Positions 58,015 to 64,000 of a stretch of DNA of 64,000 nucleotides are shown here, in pieces (positions within the stretch are counted from its first letter, which is position 1; each line of letters opens with the position of its first letter). The DNA is from Nitratireductor sp. XY-223 (GTDB lineage Bacteria > Pseudomonadota > Alphaproteobacteria > Rhizobiales > Rhizobiaceae). The stretch is taken from assembly GCF_004959855.1 (NCBI RefSeq), contig NZ_SPNT01000001.1, positions 62,001-126,000 on the forward strand, in the 5' to 3' direction. Made by a program: the position numbers and the translations under genes. Under the pieces are notes generated by a model that worked only from the letters and a program-made list of their open reading frames with translations, had not been told where the DNA came from and did not search any database.

Positions 58015-58034
58015 CTGCGGTCACCGGGCTTTTT
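58006..58034 (+). terminator. Terminator of creA inside the tail of the next, convergent gene
   Basis: AAGCCC (58006-58011) pairs with GGGCTT (58026-58031), followed by TTT. The stem includes the creA stop codon, and the T-run lies in the last codons of the convergent TrkA-C gene. Confidence 0.5.
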
Positions 58035-58704
58035 CATCGGCGCTGAACGCATCGGCGAGGGTCTCGTGCGTGGCCTCGTTCCCGCAAAGGATGAGGGTAT
58101 CGCCCGGCTTGACCGTCTTCACCTGCGCGGCGGCCGTCGTCTGCCACGAGCCGGCCGGACGCACGGCGAGGAGGGTCTCGCCCCGCAGGTCCAGCCTGTC
58201 CGGCGATGTTTCCGGCCCGAAGTAGTCGTGCTCGACGATGCTGAGATCCTTGCCGAGCTGGAGGACGCGGTGATAGCCGGTCTCGCCCAGCGACGTGGTG
58301 CGCAACAGCACATGACCGATCAGCGCGCACATGCCGCGGTCGAGGGTCTGGTTGCTGAGCACGAGGAATGTCACCAGGATGGCGACGGCGAGGATCGTTG
58401 CCTGGACCGCGATGTGCTGCATGTCGGGCCCGGTGTGCACAAAGGCGACGATGAAGGTCGATGCGATCGAGATCAGCCCGAGATTACCGAGCACCATGAG
58501 AACCACCACGATGCGGCGGCGGATCGGGTAGTTGACGATCATCTCGGCCTCGTGGGTGGTGAAGCCGGTCCCGGTGAGGGCGGAGACGCATTGAAACCGG
58601 GCGATATTCTCCGGCAGGCCGGTCAGCCGCATGGCGACAGCGCCGATGCGCACCAAGGTGACCGACAAAGCCAGCAGGATGGCGATCGTAAGCGCGGCGC
58701 CCAT
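58021..58704 (-). CDS. Membrane protein with C-terminal TrkA-C (RCK_C) domain
   Basis: A 227-residue protein; start MGAALTIAILLALSV with GGGAG upstream. Three membrane helices (about 1-22, 65-90 and 97-120) are followed by a TrkA-C domain at about 145-222 (YHRVLQLGKDLSIVEHDYFG, then LRGETLLAVRP and VKPGDTLILCGNE). The loop SALTGTGFTTHEAE resembles the pore loops of Trk/Ktr K+ transporters, but a full pore module is missing. TrkA-C domains bind nucleotides or ligands and gate transporters. It is the last gene of the operon and may regulate the antiporter encoded first (inference). Confidence 0.75.
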   Translation of the reverse strand: MGAALTIAILLALSVTLVRIGAVAMRLTGLPENIARFQCVSALTGTGFTTHEAEMIVNYPIRRRIVVVLMVLGNLGLISIASTFIVAFVHTGPDMQHIAVQATILAVAILVTFLVLSNQTLDRGMCALIGHVLLRTTSLGETGYHRVLQLGKDLSIVEHDYFGPETSPDRLDLRGETLLAVRPAGSWQTTAAAQVKTVKPGDTLILCGNEATHETLADAFSADEKAR

Positions 58705-58708
58705 GGGC

Positions 58709-59563
58709 CTAGGCTCCCGGCCTGTCGCGGCCGAGTGCGAACGCGCCGTCGATGAAATCGGCGAGCCCGCCGTCCCGGTCGTCCAGGGTGAGCACCTCCG
58801 TCGCGGTCGCGATGGCGCCGACAAAGCCGTCCGTGTGCCAGTGGCCGGGCGCCGGCAAAGGCGGCAGGTCGCCGGCGTCGAGATGCGGCCACGGATTGAT
58901 GTAGAAATAGGGTTCGCCGTAGCTTTTGTCCCCCGGCGACATGCCGACGCCGACACCGCGGGCGTTTTCCGATCCGTCCGCATCGAGGCCGACATAGGTG
59001 GCGATGTCGAAATGGTGCGGCCAGCAATAGACCGGGCTGGGGCCGGGGGTGATCGCCGCGTGTTTCGATGCGAAATTGAGCAGTTGCCGGCTGGCGAGAT
59101 CGTACCAGCGGCCGAGTGCCAGGAGGCCGGGTTCCAGCCCGTCCGTCTTGAACGCCGTGACGGCGACGACATCCTTGGGCAGCTTGAACGGATGTTTGAC
59201 GGAGGAGGCCGCCTTCAGGCCCCGCTCGGTCAGGCCCTCGTCCAGCCAGGCCAGGCAATCGGCCTCGGAAACGCCGTCGAGTTCCAGCGTGTCGATCGCC
59301 TCGCCGCCGCGAACCAGGCGCATGGAAAGCGGTGACAGGGGTATGCGGATGATGACCGGTCCGTCGGAACTGTCGATCGGGTTCGTCTCGAAGGCGCCGC
59401 TTGCCGCGTTCCAGTGCAATGCCGTGTGGCTATAATCGGGCCTTGCGGCCAGATTGGCGAGTGCCGCAAGGGCAGCGATCTGCGCTGCGTTGTGAGCCAT
59501 GCTGCGGGCGCCGGCAATCGAGCCGGGTGCGGTCTGGGAAAGCAGGTCGGCTGCTGAAGTCAT
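58709..59563 (-). CDS. DUF5996-like protein
   Basis: A 284-residue cytoplasmic protein with GGGAG before the start MTSAADLLSQ. VYCWPHHFDIATYVGL, GMSPGDKSYGEPYFYINPWP and LPAPGHWHTDGFVGAI resemble the DUF5996 family, whose function is unknown. Conserved His and Trp residues in these motifs could form a metal or ligand site. It lies 36 bp after the Rieske-TPP gene and 4 bp before the TrkA-C gene. Confidence 0.65.
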   Translation of the reverse strand: MTSAADLLSQTAPGSIAGARSMAHNAAQIAALAALANLAARPDYSHTALHWNAASGAFETNPIDSSDGPVIIRIPLSPLSMRLVRGGEAIDTLELDGVSEADCLAWLDEGLTERGLKAASSVKHPFKLPKDVVAVTAFKTDGLEPGLLALGRWYDLASRQLLNFASKHAAITPGPSPVYCWPHHFDIATYVGLDADGSENARGVGVGMSPGDKSYGEPYFYINPWPHLDAGDLPPLPAPGHWHTDGFVGAIATATEVLTLDDRDGGLADFIDGAFALGRDRPGA

Positions 59564-59599
59564 TGAATATCTCCCATAAAACAGGTCTCCGGTCCGCGA

Positions 59600-61576
59600 T
59601 CAGACCAGCTCGGGATCGGTCATGATCTCGACGAGCGAGGGGCCTTTGTGATCAAGCGCCTCGGATATGGCCTTTTCAAGGGCTTCGGTCTCGGTGACGC
59701 GCGTCCCGTGGCCTCCGCACAGGCGGGCGAATGCCGCGAATGACGGGTTGGTAAGCTGGGTCTCCCAGACCGGCCAGTGCCCGGCCTGCTGCTCCTTGGA
59801 AATCTTGCCGAGCTGACCGTTGTTGAGCAGGATATGGGTGATATCCATCCCGTACTTGACGGCGGTGGTGAACTCCATCGCGTATTGGCCGAAGCCGCCG
59901 TCGCCGGAAATCGAGACGACCTTGCGGCCCTCATAGGCTTCAATGTCCTGCGTGGCGGCCCAGGCGCCGATGGCGGCGGGAAGACCGAAGCCGATGGAGC
60001 CGAGATAGCCCGACATGAGCACGCGCTGTCCGCAGGTCTCGAAATAGCGCCCGAAGGAATAGGTGTTGTTGCCGACATCCACCGCGATGATCGCGTCGGC
60101 CGGACACAGGTTGGTCAATGCATCGAAAACCGCAAAGGAGTGGATGCCGTGGCCCTTCTCCTCGGCGAGCCTGGACTGTTTCTCGGTGCGCCACATCGAC
60201 CAGCGTTCGGCAAGTTCGGCTATCTGGTCTTCGGCGTCGGGGGATTTTTCAACCGTTTGCAGCATGATCTTGCAGAATTCGCCGATTTCGCCCCACACGG
60301 GCAGGGTGACCCGGTGGAACTTGCCGAGCTGCATGCGCTCGAAATCCACCTGGATGATGCGCTTGGACGGCTCGATGCCCGTGTGATTGGAGAACGAGGT
60401 GCCGAGCGTGATCACCAGGTCCGAGGTGGCGACGAACCAGCTTGCAATGGGCGTTCCGGAGCGGCCGAGAACGCCGGCGGCATTGGGATGCGTGTCGGCG
60501 ATCAGCCCCTTGGCCTTGAATGTGGTCAGCACCGGCGCGCCGAGCATCTCGGCAAACGCAATCACCGCGTCGCGGGCGTGCACGGCGCCATGACCCATGA
60601 TGATGATCGGCCGCCTGGCGGCGTCGATCATTTCCGCCGCCGCCTCGACGTCAGCGTCCGAAGGCTTGATCGCCGTGTCGCCGAGGCGACCCTTGGGGCT
60701 CCGCGGCTTTGCCTTGCTGGGCTGGGTCTGCACATCGTCCGGGAAGATCAGGTGCGCGACGTCGCGCTCGACGATGGCATTCTTGCAGGCGAGCGACATC
60801 AGCTCGGTGTGCTTGGAGGTGGAAAGCACCGTCTGGGAGAAACGGGAAACGGCCTCGAATGCGGATTTCAGGTCGATGTCCTGAAAGGCGCCGGGGCCGA
60901 ACACCTGGGTCTGCACCTGACCTGTGAGCGCCAGCACCGGCGCGCGATCGACCTTGGCGTCCCACATGCCGGTCAGGAGATTGGTTGCGCCGGGCCCGGC
61001 AATGGTGACGCAGGCGGCCGGCTGACCGGTGAGCTTGCCGTAGGCGGAGGCCGCGAACGCGGCGGCGCCCTCGTGGCGGATGCCATAGTAGCTCAGCTTG
61101 CCGTCCCTGGCCGCGATGCGGATGGAATCGGCAAGTCCGAGATTGGAATGGCCGACCATGCCGAAGACGCTGCGCACGCCCCAGTTTATCATGGTCTCGG
61201 TCATCGCGTCGGTCACCGTGCGCTCCCGCTCCGGCTCGGGTTCCAGGCCGATGAAGACCTCGTCGTCGCGGATTTCGACCGGATAGAGCTGCTGGCCGGT
61301 GTCCTTGTGGCCACCGGGCGGCGCGCCGGTCAGCGGGTCGAAGTCCCAGCCGTGCCAGGGGCAGCGGATCCAGCACTTGCCTTCAACGCCGACCTCGATG
61401 GATCCCTCGCCCAGCGGGCCACCCTGGTGCGGACAATGATTGTCCATCGCCGCCCACTGGCCCTCAAAGTGCGAGAGGCACAGCGATATGTCCCGCGCCG
61501 TCACCGTCTTGACCCGCCCTTCCGGCAGATCCTCGACATGCCCTACGCGGACCCATTCCAGATTGTCGGCTGTCAT
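59600..61576 (-). CDS. Rieske [2Fe-2S] domain fused to a thiamine-pyrophosphate enzyme (pyruvate oxidase/acetolactate synthase type)
   Basis: A 658-residue fusion; the ATG (MTADNLEWVRV) has GGAG 7 nt upstream. Residues about 8-110 are a Rieske domain with complete ligands C48-P-H50 and C72-x2-H75 (CPHQGG, CPWHGW). From about residue 118 on it is a TPP enzyme: catalytic Glu169 in RHEGAAAFAASAYG, a central domain, and the C-terminal GDG(558)-to-NN(586) TPP-Mg motif. PoxB-like enzymes decarboxylate 2-oxoacids; the Rieske centre could take electrons from the enamine intermediate. The substrate is unknown. It lies 22 bp after the other Rieske fusion gene. Confidence 0.88.
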   Translation of the reverse strand: MTADNLEWVRVGHVEDLPEGRVKTVTARDISLCLSHFEGQWAAMDNHCPHQGGPLGEGSIEVGVEGKCWIRCPWHGWDFDPLTGAPPGGHKDTGQQLYPVEIRDDEVFIGLEPEPERERTVTDAMTETMINWGVRSVFGMVGHSNLGLADSIRIAARDGKLSYYGIRHEGAAAFAASAYGKLTGQPAACVTIAGPGATNLLTGMWDAKVDRAPVLALTGQVQTQVFGPGAFQDIDLKSAFEAVSRFSQTVLSTSKHTELMSLACKNAIVERDVAHLIFPDDVQTQPSKAKPRSPKGRLGDTAIKPSDADVEAAAEMIDAARRPIIIMGHGAVHARDAVIAFAEMLGAPVLTTFKAKGLIADTHPNAAGVLGRSGTPIASWFVATSDLVITLGTSFSNHTGIEPSKRIIQVDFERMQLGKFHRVTLPVWGEIGEFCKIMLQTVEKSPDAEDQIAELAERWSMWRTEKQSRLAEEKGHGIHSFAVFDALTNLCPADAIIAVDVGNNTYSFGRYFETCGQRVLMSGYLGSIGFGLPAAIGAWAATQDIEAYEGRKVVSISGDGGFGQYAMEFTTAVKYGMDITHILLNNGQLGKISKEQQAGHWPVWETQLTNPSFAAFARLCGGHGTRVTETEALEKAISEALDHKGPSLVEIMTDPELV

Positions 61577-61598
61577 ATGTCGCTCCAATATTATTGCT

Positions 61599-63209
61599 CT
61601 AGGAAACGCCGCCGTAGGCGACGCCGGACAGGTCGGCCATGTCCTTCTTCCAGGTGGTCAGGTCGTCGATGCAGAATTTCGACAGATGGTCGTGACCGCA
61701 GGCGCGGGCCATGACCTGCATCAGTTCAACTGATGCGCTGAAGAAATTGGTCAACCGTTCGGCGGACTTTTCGACGATCAACCGACTCACCAGGTGCGGT
61801 TTTTGCGTCGCGATGCCCACCGGGCAGTTGTTGGTGTGACAGGCGCGCATGGCGATGCAGCCGATCGCCTGCATGGGCGCGTTGGAGAGTGCGACGGCAT
61901 CGGCGCCGAGGGCCAGCGCCTTGATGAAATCGGCCGGCTTCCTGAGGCCGCCGGTGATCACCAGTGTGATATCCGGGCGGCCGCTCGAATCAAGGTGCCG
62001 CCGGGCGCGGGCGAGGGCCGGGATGGTCGGCACCGAAATGTTGTCGCGGAAGATGATCGGCGCCGCGCCGGTGCCGCCGCCGCGGCCATCGAGGATGATG
62101 TAGTCGACATCGATGTCGAGGGCGGCGTCGATGTCCTTCTCGATATGCTGCGCCGACAGCTTGTAGCCGATCGGTATGCCGCCGGTGCGGTCGCGGACCT
62201 CATCGGCAAAATCCTTGATCTGACCCGTTTCCGTCCAGTCGGGGAAACGCGGCGGCGAGATCGCGGCTTCGCCCTCCTTCAGACCGCGCACCTCGGCGAT
62301 CTTGCCCTTGACCTTGGGGCCGGGCAGGTGGCCGCCGGTGCCGGTCTTGGCGCCCTGGCCGCCCTTGAAATGGAAGGCCTGGACCTTTTCCAGCCTGTCC
62401 CACGCGAAGCCGAAGCGCCCGGAGGCGAGTTCGTAGAAATAACGGGAATTTTCCGCCTGCTCCTCCGGCAGCATCCCGCCTTCACCCGAGCAGATGCCGG
62501 TTCCGGCCAGTTCCGCGCCGCGCGCCAGCGCTACCTTGGCCGGCTCGGAAAGCGCGCCGAAACTCATGTCCGAGACAAAAAGCGGGATCTTCAGCCGCAG
62601 GGGCTTCTGCGCGTTCGGCCCGATGGTCACGTCCGTGCCGACGGGATCCTCGTCGAGCAGCGGCATACGGTGGAGTTGTGCCGTCAGGATCTGGATGTCG
62701 TCCCAGCCCGGCAGCTGCGTGCGCGGCACGCCCATCGCCTCGACCTGGCCGTGATGGCCGGTGTTCTTGAGCCCGGACCGCGCGTAGCCCTGGATGAGCC
62801 GGTTATGGGGTTCCTCCTCGGTGCCGTGACCGGTGTCCGCGTAGATGCCGAGATAGGCCTTGCGGTTGAAGGGCTGGGGATTGTCCTTCGCCCAGGCGAG
62901 GATCTCGTCTTCGTCGACAAGCACCTGGCCGTCCTCTATCCAGCTGGAGAATTTCGGCAGCGCCTCCTCGTTGGCATAGGCCGAAACGCCGGAATCGAGC
63001 CGGTAATCCCAGTTGTGAACGCCGCATATGAGGTTGCGTCCGCGCACGAAACCGTCGGCCATGAGGGCGCCGCGGTGCAGGCACCGGCCATAAAATACCG
63101 AGACGTCGTCGTCGAAACGCACGACGACGAGATCGACCTCGCCGACCAGCGCGTGTTCGGGCTTTCGGTTTTCCAGGTCGTCAAGGGCGATGATCGCCAG
63201 CTTATTCAT
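61599..63209 (-). CDS. Rieske [2Fe-2S] domain fused to the FMN/3Fe-4S domain of glutamate synthase
   Basis: A 536-residue fusion; start MNKLAIIALDD with GGGGAA upstream. Residues 1-105 form a Rieske domain with C43-L-H45 and C62-x2-H65. Residues about 150-530 are a glutamate-synthase FMN barrel (FVSDMSFGALSEPAKVAL, GAKTGTGGHLPG, DGRGGGTGAAP), with the [3Fe-4S] ligands C451, C457 and C462 (CHTNNCPVGIATQ). No glutaminase domain is present, so it cannot use glutamine itself. Related stand-alone domains occur in N-methylglutamate synthase (MgsC). It likely reduces an imino acid or uses FMN chemistry on another substrate (inference). Confidence 0.88.
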   Translation of the reverse strand: MNKLAIIALDDLENRKPEHALVGEVDLVVVRFDDDVSVFYGRCLHRGALMADGFVRGRNLICGVHNWDYRLDSGVSAYANEEALPKFSSWIEDGQVLVDEDEILAWAKDNPQPFNRKAYLGIYADTGHGTEEEPHNRLIQGYARSGLKNTGHHGQVEAMGVPRTQLPGWDDIQILTAQLHRMPLLDEDPVGTDVTIGPNAQKPLRLKIPLFVSDMSFGALSEPAKVALARGAELAGTGICSGEGGMLPEEQAENSRYFYELASGRFGFAWDRLEKVQAFHFKGGQGAKTGTGGHLPGPKVKGKIAEVRGLKEGEAAISPPRFPDWTETGQIKDFADEVRDRTGGIPIGYKLSAQHIEKDIDAALDIDVDYIILDGRGGGTGAAPIIFRDNISVPTIPALARARRHLDSSGRPDITLVITGGLRKPADFIKALALGADAVALSNAPMQAIGCIAMRACHTNNCPVGIATQKPHLVSRLIVEKSAERLTNFFSASVELMQVMARACGHDHLSKFCIDDLTTWKKDMADLSGVAYGGVS

Positions 63210-63234
63210 GTCGGTTCCCCATCGTTGAGCATCT

Positions 63235-64000
63235 TCAGGTTTCAATACGGCCGGTTTTCAGCGGCTTCGCCGAGGCATCGACCGGCTGCGTTTCGGCGCA
63301 CGGCCCCATGGCGCCGACCTTGGCGGCGTACCAGCGGGCGCCCGGCGCGGCGGTGAGGCCGTGCAGGAGGGCGCTGATCCACACGGCGTTGACGGCGAGC
63401 ATGAGCACCGGCTCGGCCACCGGATGGTCGATCCGCGAGACGACCAGAAGCGCAAAGAGGGCGGTCGCCAGTCCGCGCGGGCCGAACCAGCCGAAGAACA
63501 GCCGGGTGACCGGCGAGGCATCGGTGCCGATCAGCGAGATCCAGATGGCGAGCGGGCGGGTGACGAACAGGCTCAGAAGGATGATTGCCAGCATCGGCAT
63601 ATCGAGATGGCGCACCGCCTCGGGCACCAGGGCGAGGCCGAGCAGGAAGAAGGCGCCCCAAGTGAGCAATTGCCCTTCGCTTTCAGTGAATTCGTACACG
63701 AACTTGCAGCGTCCCTTGACGACATTGCCGAAACACAGGCCGGCGACGAATGCGGCGATGAAACCGTTGCCGCCGATTTCGGTTGCTGCGAGATAGGTGC
63801 CGCCGGCCAAAGCAATGGCACCGACGCCCTCGAAGGTGTCCGCGGTTGCGTTTTTCCGCTTAGCCCACAGCAATATGGTGCCGCCGAGCAACCCGGTGAC
63901 AATGCCGGCGAGCGGTCCGAGCAGGATCTGTTTGGCGCCGAAAACGAGCCAGTCCGTGTTGGTCCGGTCCATCGCTTCCGCGGCGAGGCTTGCGAAGAGC
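63235..64000 (-). CDS. CPA1-type cation/proton antiporter, C-terminal part
   Basis: The 5' end lies beyond the right edge; 255 C-terminal residues are visible and the frame is open to the edge. Several membrane helices are present; FGAKQILLGPLAGIVTGLLGG, LFFGWFGPRGLATALFALLV and NGFIAAFVAGLCFGN match NhaP-type Na+(K+)/H+ antiporters. The 25-bp gap to the Rieske-glutamate-synthase gene makes it part of the same operon. Confidence 0.85.
   Translation of the reverse strand, partial: LFASLAAEAMDRTNTDWLVFGAKQILLGPLAGIVTGLLGGTILLWAKRKNATADTFEGVGAIALAGGTYLAATEIGGNGFIAAFVAGLCFGNVVKGRCKFVYEFTESEGQLLTWGAFFLLGLALVPEAVRHLDMPMLAIILLSLFVTRPLAIWISLIGTDASPVTRLFFGWFGPRGLATALFALLVVSRIDHPVAEPVLMLAVNAVWISALLHGLTAAPGARWYAAKVGAMGPCAETQPVDASAKPLKTGRIET

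Overview
The window comes from a high-GC alphaproteobacterium, most likely of the order Hyphomicrobiales (Rhizobiales), near the Rhizobiaceae/Phyllobacteriaceae. The indications are RNase P RNA directly upstream of mraZ, a long FtsZ with an Ala/Pro/Gln-rich linker, CtrA-type boxes, two DUF1127 miniproteins, and the gene order ddlB-ftsQ-ftsA-ftsZ-lpxC-bamD-recN-ligA. This placement is inferred from gene order and protein signatures only.

Layout. 1-14.5 kb is mixed housekeeping and accessory DNA: two VOC proteins (the first cut by the window edge), a membrane protein with a cyclic-nucleotide-binding fold, a TetR regulator divergent from a two-subunit molybdenum hydroxylase, a DjlA-like co-chaperone followed by an AmpD-type amidase, a lytic transglycosylase, an M19 dipeptidase, two methyltransferases, a YegP protein and an ABC exporter. 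At 14.65-15.08 kb lies rnpB.

15.4-29.2 kb is the division and cell wall (dcw) cluster, all on the plus strand and mostly with overlapping stop and start codons: mraZ, rsmH, ftsL, ftsI, a fused murE-murF, mraY, murD, ftsW, murG, murC, murB. An interval of about 8.5 kb (29.2-37.7 kb) then separates murB from ddlB. It holds a convergent SMR exporter, a molybdopterin oxidoreductase, a PNPOx-fold protein, a MocR regulator, a transglutaminase-fold protein lacking its catalytic Cys, and two tandem paralogous envelope proteins. The cluster resumes with ddlB, ftsQ, ftsA, ftsZ and lpxC, then bamD, recN and ligA (37.7-48.9 kb).

49-58 kb is accessory: AzlCD amino-acid exporter, aminopeptidase P, two DUF1127 genes with near-identical terminator types, prmA, an SCO1 copper protein, a 52-residue membrane protein that appears to be read from a leaderless mRNA, an EamA permease, gamma-glutamyltransferase and CreA. 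58-64 kb is a compact minus-strand operon: CPA1-type cation/proton antiporter (cut by the edge), a Rieske-glutamate-synthase fusion, a Rieske-thiamine-pyrophosphate-enzyme fusion, a DUF5996-like protein, and a membrane protein with a TrkA-C domain.

The strongest candidate for an undescribed system is this last operon, where two unrelated metabolic enzymes each carry their own N-terminal Rieske [2Fe-2S] domain and are packed with cation-transport genes. Other notable points are the MurE-MurF fusion, the 10-bp-phased MraZ repeats, CtrA boxes before mraZ and lpxC, an inverted repeat that could mask the ribosome binding site of the first envelope paralogue, and the pseudo-transglutaminase.
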